Shown piece by piece: positions 60,087 to 64,000 of a stretch of 64,000 nt of DNA; within the stretch, counting starts at the first letter, position 1; the number at the start of each line of letters is the position of its first letter. Under the pieces are notes generated by a model, which saw only the letters and a list, made by a program, of their open reading frames with translations, did no database searches and was not told the DNA's origin. Source of the stretch: Cloacibacillus evryensis DSM 19522 (lineage in GTDB: Bacteria; Synergistota; Synergistia; Synergistales; Synergistaceae); contig NZ_KK073872.1 in NCBI RefSeq assembly GCF_000585335.1, positions 1,198,501 through 1,262,500 of the forward strand, read 5' to 3'. A program made the position numbers and the translations under genes.

Positions 60087-60567
60087 GGCAGTATACCCGG
60101 GGTCTTTCGACCCGATAACCAACGGACATCTATATATATCGGAACGGGCGGCGGCGCTCTTCGACGAACTGATCGTCGCCGTGCTGGTCAACCCGGAAAA
60201 ACGCTCCACCTTCAGCGAGGAAGAACGCCAGATCATGGCGCGCGAGGCGCTCGTCCACCTGCCGAACGTCAAGGTAAAATACTTCAACGGCCTGCTCGCG
60301 GACTTCATGCGCCAGCAGCAGAGCCGCATCATCATCCGCGGCCTGCGCGCCCTTTCCGACTTCGAGTACGAATTCCAGCTCGCGCAGATGAACCGCCAGC
60401 TCGCGCCGGAGATAGAGACCTTCTTCATCGTCACCGACGCCAAATACTCCTACCTCTCCAGCCGCGCGATCAAAGACGCCTTCCAGTTCGGCGGCGCGGT
60501 AAGAGACATGGTCCCCCCGGGGGTCTACAGAAGGCTGCGCGAAAGGATACCGCCGCGAAATCTGTAG
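60079..60567 (+). CDS. coaD: Phosphopantetheine adenylyltransferase
   Basis: CoaD adenylates 4'-phosphopantetheine in coenzyme A synthesis. GSFDPITNGHLYI (8-20) with the HxGH-like nucleotidyltransferase motif, RGLRALSDFEYEFQLAQMN and YSYLSSRAIKD (ISSTxVR-like) are diagnostic. Length 162 aa. It overlaps rsmD. Confidence 0.96.
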   Translation: MIRAVYPGSFDPITNGHLYISERAAALFDELIVAVLVNPEKRSTFSEEERQIMAREALVHLPNVKVKYFNGLLADFMRQQQSRIIIRGLRALSDFEYEFQLAQMNRQLAPEIETFFIVTDAKYSYLSSRAIKDAFQFGGAVRDMVPPGVYRRLRERIPPRNL

Positions 60568-60628
60568 GCGCCGCATATCCATATCCGCCGGTTACCTTCT
60601 CTTCGCCGGGATCGCGGTGGTCCAAATA

Positions 60629-61066
60629 TCAGCGTTCCGGCCGCGGCCGTCTTATCTCCATCAGGTCCTGCGGCCGTTTGGTGGGGACGAAGCCCTTTTT
60701 GCGGTAGAGGCCGTGGGCGTCTTTGGTGATCAGCAACCACTGATAGACGTCGGAAAGTTCAGGCGCGCCGAGGACCCGGTCTATCATTTCCTGTGCGATG
60801 CCAGCGCCGCGATACTCTTCCTCGACGTAGAAATCGGTCAGGTAAGCGAAGCGGGTTCTGTCCGATATCACGCGCCCATATCCTATCTGCCGCCCCTCTT
60901 CGCCGAAGGCTCCGATCACAAGCGCTGAGTTTTGCGCGGCTTTTGTCACCTCGGCGAGCCCGATGCCGGGCGACCAGTAGGTTTTTGAAAGCATATCCCT
61001 CACCCTTGCCATATCCATATTCTTCAGGCCTGTTTTGTATGTGACGTTCATACCGCCCTTTTTCAT
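60629..61066 (-). CDS. GNAT-family N-acetyltransferase
   Basis: A 145-aa GNAT protein with the acetyl-CoA loop in YVEEEYRGAGIAQEMID (R/QxxGxG/A) and the later GLYRKKGF motif. The acceptor is unknown. The start ATG overlaps the tmcAL stop (ATGA), so the two are co-transcribed on the minus strand. Confidence 0.88.
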   Translation of the reverse strand: MKKGGMNVTYKTGLKNMDMARVRDMLSKTYWSPGIGLAEVTKAAQNSALVIGAFGEEGRQIGYGRVISDRTRFAYLTDFYVEEEYRGAGIAQEMIDRVLGAPELSDVYQWLLITKDAHGLYRKKGFVPTKRPQDLMEIRRPRPER

Positions 61067-62274
61067 ACCATAATTACCTTCCTTTTATGTTCTTCGCCGT
61101 AGCTGCCGTTGGGGATCAGCTCCTCCCATAATTCGCAGGCCAGCGCCTCATAGCGCGCGGCCTTTGCGGCGTACGGCGATACCCGCGCCGCCTTGCCGTA
61201 TGTCGTGACTACGGGCAGCGCGGATCTTTCCCTCATCTCGCGGAGCAGCGCGCGCCCTTTTTCGTTCATGCCGAGCACGCGGATGTACGGCGGCCCAAGG
61301 CGCTGGGCGGCGCGGTTCGTCCAATGGTCCAGCCCCAGCGCGGCGTGGACCGCCGAGCGGCGGATGCGTCCGGCGGGGTAGCGTTTCGAGGTGCAGGCGT
61401 CGGTCCATTCTTTGAAGCTTTTCGCTTCGCGCGCCGCTTCGCGCATTTTATATTCGACGCCCTCGCCGATCTCCGCGCAGTTTGCCAGCTCTTCCGTTTT
61501 TGTACGCAGGATCACGGCCCGCAGCAACTTCCAGAATGTATCGTGGCTGACGCAGGCGCGCCCCGTGTTGAGCGCGTCCTCTAAGATTCCCGCCGCCGCC
61601 GCGGGCATGTAAAGGAGCGCCTCGCTCCTTCTTTCCTCTCGCAGCGCCGCGCGTATCGCCGTGGCGCTGGGGATTTCTTCGAGTTCCGCGCAGTTGTAAG
61701 CGGAGCCGAGGCGTTTGACCGGCACCGGGCGCATAGGGTAGTTTTTCTTTTTTATCCTCATCATGTAGGAGAGCGCGAGCGTGTTGTTGCTGCCGGCAAG
61801 CAGCGCGGCGCTCCCGGGAAGCAGCTCCTCCGCCGCGCGCGCGCGCGCCTCGACGTATGAAAACCCCGCCGTCAAATATTTTTTCAAAGATAACTTGAAA
61901 GGTTCGGGTTCTTCTAGTAAGATATCAATAATACTGTCCACAAGGCAGTCTGGGTTTTCCGCGCCAAAGGAAAGATGCGTCACGGCGCCGGTCGCGGCAA
62001 GTATGTCTACGGCCGCGTTCGCGAAGACGCCGGCGTTGTGCGAGGAGAATATTACGGGCAGCTCGAGGACCAGATCTATCCCGCACGAGAGAGCCGTTTT
62101 TGCCCTTGTCCATTTATCGAGCAGAGCCGGTTCCCCGCGCTGGACGAAGTTTGAAGAGAGCACGGCGACGGCGGCCTCCGCGCCGCACGTTTCACGGGCT
62201 CTTTCGGCGTGGTAAAGATGCCCCTTATGGAGCGGATTATATTCGGCAACAATCCCGGCGACGGGGTAAAGCAT
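61063..62274 (-). CDS. tmcAL: tRNA(Met) cytidine acetate ligase
   Basis: TmcAL (YlbM family) uses acetate and ATP to form N4-acetylcytidine at the wobble base of elongator tRNA-Met. The start PVAGIVAEYNPLHKGHLYH contains the HxGH nucleotidyltransferase signature (His 16, His 19), followed by LSSNFVQRGEPALLDKWTRA. The ATG at 62274 has GGTGG 6 nt upstream, giving 403 aa. ackA, whose product handles acetate, is divergent. The modification helps keep tRNA-Met distinct from tRNA-Ile2, a likely version of which is at 47407. Confidence 0.9.
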   Translation of the reverse strand: MLYPVAGIVAEYNPLHKGHLYHAERARETCGAEAAVAVLSSNFVQRGEPALLDKWTRAKTALSCGIDLVLELPVIFSSHNAGVFANAAVDILAATGAVTHLSFGAENPDCLVDSIIDILLEEPEPFKLSLKKYLTAGFSYVEARARAAEELLPGSAALLAGSNNTLALSYMMRIKKKNYPMRPVPVKRLGSAYNCAELEEIPSATAIRAALREERRSEALLYMPAAAAGILEDALNTGRACVSHDTFWKLLRAVILRTKTEELANCAEIGEGVEYKMREAAREAKSFKEWTDACTSKRYPAGRIRRSAVHAALGLDHWTNRAAQRLGPPYIRVLGMNEKGRALLREMRERSALPVVTTYGKAARVSPYAAKAARYEALACELWEELIPNGSYGEEHKRKVIMV

Positions 62275-62354
62275 AGAGGTCCACCGTCCTTTCATATTCA
62301 TTAGGATACCATAAAGGGCGGTGCAAACAGATTAAGGGAGGCAACTCGGTTCTA

Positions 62355-63563
62355 ATGAAAATTCTTGTTCTCAATTGCGGCAGCTCATCTCTGAAGTATC
62401 AGCTCATCGAAATGGATGGCGAAAAGGTCCTGGCCAAGGGGCTGGTGGAGCGTATCGGCATCGAAGGCTCGCGTATCAAGCACACAAAGACCGGCATGGA
62501 CTCTGTGACGCGCGAAGTGCCGTTCCCCAACCACTCCGCGGCGATCAAGTACGTCCTCGACATTCTCGTCGATCCCGAGCTCGGCGTGCTCAAGAACCTT
62601 GACGAGCTTTACGCCACGGGCCACCGCATAGTGCACGGCGGAGAAAAGTTCACCAAGTCCGTGCTCGTTACGCCCGAGGTCGTCAAGGGCATCGAAGAGG
62701 TCATCCCTCTCGCGCCGCTCCACAACCCGGCGAACCTTCAGGGTCTCAAGGCCGTAATGGAGGCTCTCCCCGGAAAGCCGAACGTCGTCGTCTTCGACAC
62801 CGCGTTCCATCAGACGATGCCGCCGAAGGCTTTCATTTACGGAACACCCTACGACTGCTACGAGAAGGACCGTGTGCGCCGCTACGGCTTCCACGGCACC
62901 AGCCACGGGTATGTCGCCGGCAGGGCGGCGGAGATACTCGGCAAGGATATCAAAGACCTTAAGATAATCACCTGCCACCTCGGCAACGGCAGCTCGATCA
63001 CGGCTGTGGACGGCGGGAAGTCTGTGGATACGTCGATGGGATACGGCACGGCCGAAGGAGTCCTCATGGGCACTAGAAGCGGCAACGTCGATGTCTCCGT
63101 CATGATATACCTGATGGAGCGTTACGGCGACGTGCAGAAGGTCAGCGACATCGTCCACAAACAGTCTGGGCTCCTCGGCGTCTCCGGCGTCTCCGGCGTC
63201 TCCAGCGACCTCCGCGACGTCGAAGAAGCGGCGGCGAACGGCAACCAGCGCGCGAAGATTGCGCAGGACATCCTTATTACCGGCGTCAAAAAATACATCG
63301 GTTCCTATGCGGCGGAGATGGGCGGCGTGGACGTCGTCGTCTTCACAGCCGGTATCGGTGAAAACGGCATCGGCTTCCGCAAAGAGGTCTGCGAGAATAT
63401 GGAGTTTATGGGCATCAAGATCGATCCCGAGAAGAACAACTGCCGCGGCAAAGAGGTCATCTTCAGCACGCCCGATTCAAAGGTCACGGTGATGGTCGTC
63501 CCGACAGACGAAGAAATGGCCATCGCGCGCGATACCAAGAGATGCGCAGAGGAAGCGAAGTAG
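62355..63563 (+). CDS. ackA: Acetate kinase
   Basis: AckA makes ATP and acetate from acetyl phosphate, a main energy step of anaerobic fermenters. LNCGSSSLKYQLIE (5-18), the HRIVHGGEKF segment, FHGTSHGYV and GTRSGNVD are conserved. The chain is 402 aa. No pta lies next to it in the window. GGGAGG lies upstream of the ATG at a spacing of about 12 nt. Confidence 0.97.
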   Translation: MKILVLNCGSSSLKYQLIEMDGEKVLAKGLVERIGIEGSRIKHTKTGMDSVTREVPFPNHSAAIKYVLDILVDPELGVLKNLDELYATGHRIVHGGEKFTKSVLVTPEVVKGIEEVIPLAPLHNPANLQGLKAVMEALPGKPNVVVFDTAFHQTMPPKAFIYGTPYDCYEKDRVRRYGFHGTSHGYVAGRAAEILGKDIKDLKIITCHLGNGSSITAVDGGKSVDTSMGYGTAEGVLMGTRSGNVDVSVMIYLMERYGDVQKVSDIVHKQSGLLGVSGVSGVSSDLRDVEEAAANGNQRAKIAQDILITGVKKYIGSYAAEMGGVDVVVFTAGIGENGIGFRKEVCENMEFMGIKIDPEKNNCRGKEVIFSTPDSKVTVMVVPTDEEMAIARDTKRCAEEAK

Positions 63564-63570
63564 GGAAGTA

Positions 63571-64000
63571 ATGGAAAAATATCTGGAGGCGGCTCCCAAA
63601 AGCTGGAAGCATCGACTCGTGCTCTCCGCCGTTCCGAAAGACGGCGCCCCGTACGAGGACAGCTTTTCTGTACACCTGGACAGGCCGGTGAGCTACTGGG
63701 ACCAGATATACACGCTGCTGTCGGACCCTCTGGTAAAGGTGGAGTCCTGCCGTTCGGAGGGGCGCGTGGTCGTCATCGTCTCCCTTCGGACGGAGGTCGG
63801 CGTTCCTTGCGCACGCTGCCTTGAACCGGCCCGCTCCGAGATCGGCGGAGAGCTGCGGTATATTTTTTCGCTTCGCCGCGACGAACGGCAGCGGGAAGAA
63901 TCGGAAGAGGGGCAGGACGGGGAAGAGGAGATGATCGTTCTCGACTCATGGGAAGATGAGATCGATCTGGGACAGCTCATCTGGGAGGTCCTCATCACGG
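63571..64000 (+). CDS. YceD/DUF177-family protein (partial)
   Basis: The frame starts at ATG 63571, 8 bp after ackA and behind GGGAAG, and runs off the right edge after about 143 residues. The CARCLEP motif (VPCARCLEPARSEI) and the following acidic stretch (EEGQDGEEEMIVL) are typical of YceD/DUF177 proteins. These often precede rpmF, and in plants and some bacteria they act in 23S rRNA maturation. It is probably in an operon with ackA, an arrangement seen in other bacteria. Confidence 0.85.
   Translation, partial: MEKYLEAAPKSWKHRLVLSAVPKDGAPYEDSFSVHLDRPVSYWDQIYTLLSDPLVKVESCRSEGRVVVIVSLRTEVGVPCARCLEPARSEIGGELRYIFSLRRDERQREESEEGQDGEEEMIVLDSWEDEIDLGQLIWEVLIT

Overview
The window is a GC-rich, densely packed bacterial chromosome segment (about 60 recognisable protein genes, one tRNA, one insertion sequence). 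Lipopolysaccharide-export genes (lptA, lptB) next to murJ point to a diderm cell. A glycine cleavage system with folate-C1 enzymes, a multimeric [FeFe]-hydrogenase, acetate kinase, Rex, ferredoxins and the selenocysteine genes selA/selB point to a strictly anaerobic amino-acid fermenter. This mix best fits Synergistota (for example a Cloacibacillus- or Synergistes-like organism). That placement is an inference from gene content and order, not from a database search.

Layout. 1-110: tail of a membrane protein. 394-4582: translation and RNA genes rpsB-tsf-pyrH-frr-cca. 4602-6503 (minus): a molybdopterin oxidoreductase that is probably transcribed leaderless. 6542-10960: a pyrimidine operon pyrR-pyrB-pyrC-pyrF-pyrE behind an elaborate attenuator leader. 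10961-17678: envelope genes (ZnuA-like lipoprotein, lptA, lptB, murJ), two small proteins and tsaD. 17725-19044: a hipA remnant divergent from rex. 19423-30690: an SGNH hydrolase, then gcvT-gcvH-gcvPA-gcvPB-lplA-lpdA and fhs-fchA-folD, followed by a remnant of a formate/nitrite-type channel. Together these oxidise glycine to CO2, NH3 and methylene-THF, and route the C1 unit to formate and ATP. 30841-36180: a LysR regulator and a NADH/ferredoxin-linked [FeFe]-hydrogenase. 36482-38569: groES-groEL behind a perfect CIRCE operator. 38733-41177: a relBE-type toxin-antitoxin pair, a dense array of DNA hairpins, and a decayed IS3-family element inserted in it. 41226-43302: a type IV pilus/type II secretion inner-membrane protein and a pilin. 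43506-47160: a LysR regulator divergent from a CoA-disulfide-reductase/rhodanese fusion and an AsrC-like sulfite reductase. 47407-47682: tRNA(CAU) and a small ferredoxin. 47770-56288 (minus): purR-ispE, veg, selB-selA, hemW-lepA. 56434-64000: rsmA-trmB, an MFS exporter, rsmD-coaD, a GNAT, tmcAL, ackA and the start of a YceD-like gene.

The most unusual signals are: (1) 3.5 in-frame 78-bp repeats in the 5' end of murJ, each full unit carrying a GAA-capped hairpin whose arms covary between units; (2) a chain of hairpins at 39438-39720 with the IS inside a second copy of one unit; (3) a pyr leader with a 13-codon leader ORF, four alternately pairing arms, two U-tract hairpins and a PyrR-site-like loop; (4) a FolD that appears to have lost the cyclohydrolase residues next to a dedicated cyclohydrolase gene; (5) operator-like palindromes in front of rex, gcvT, the hydrogenase operon, relBE and the SGNH hydrolase gene.

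Positions of short sites were counted by hand and may be off by one base.
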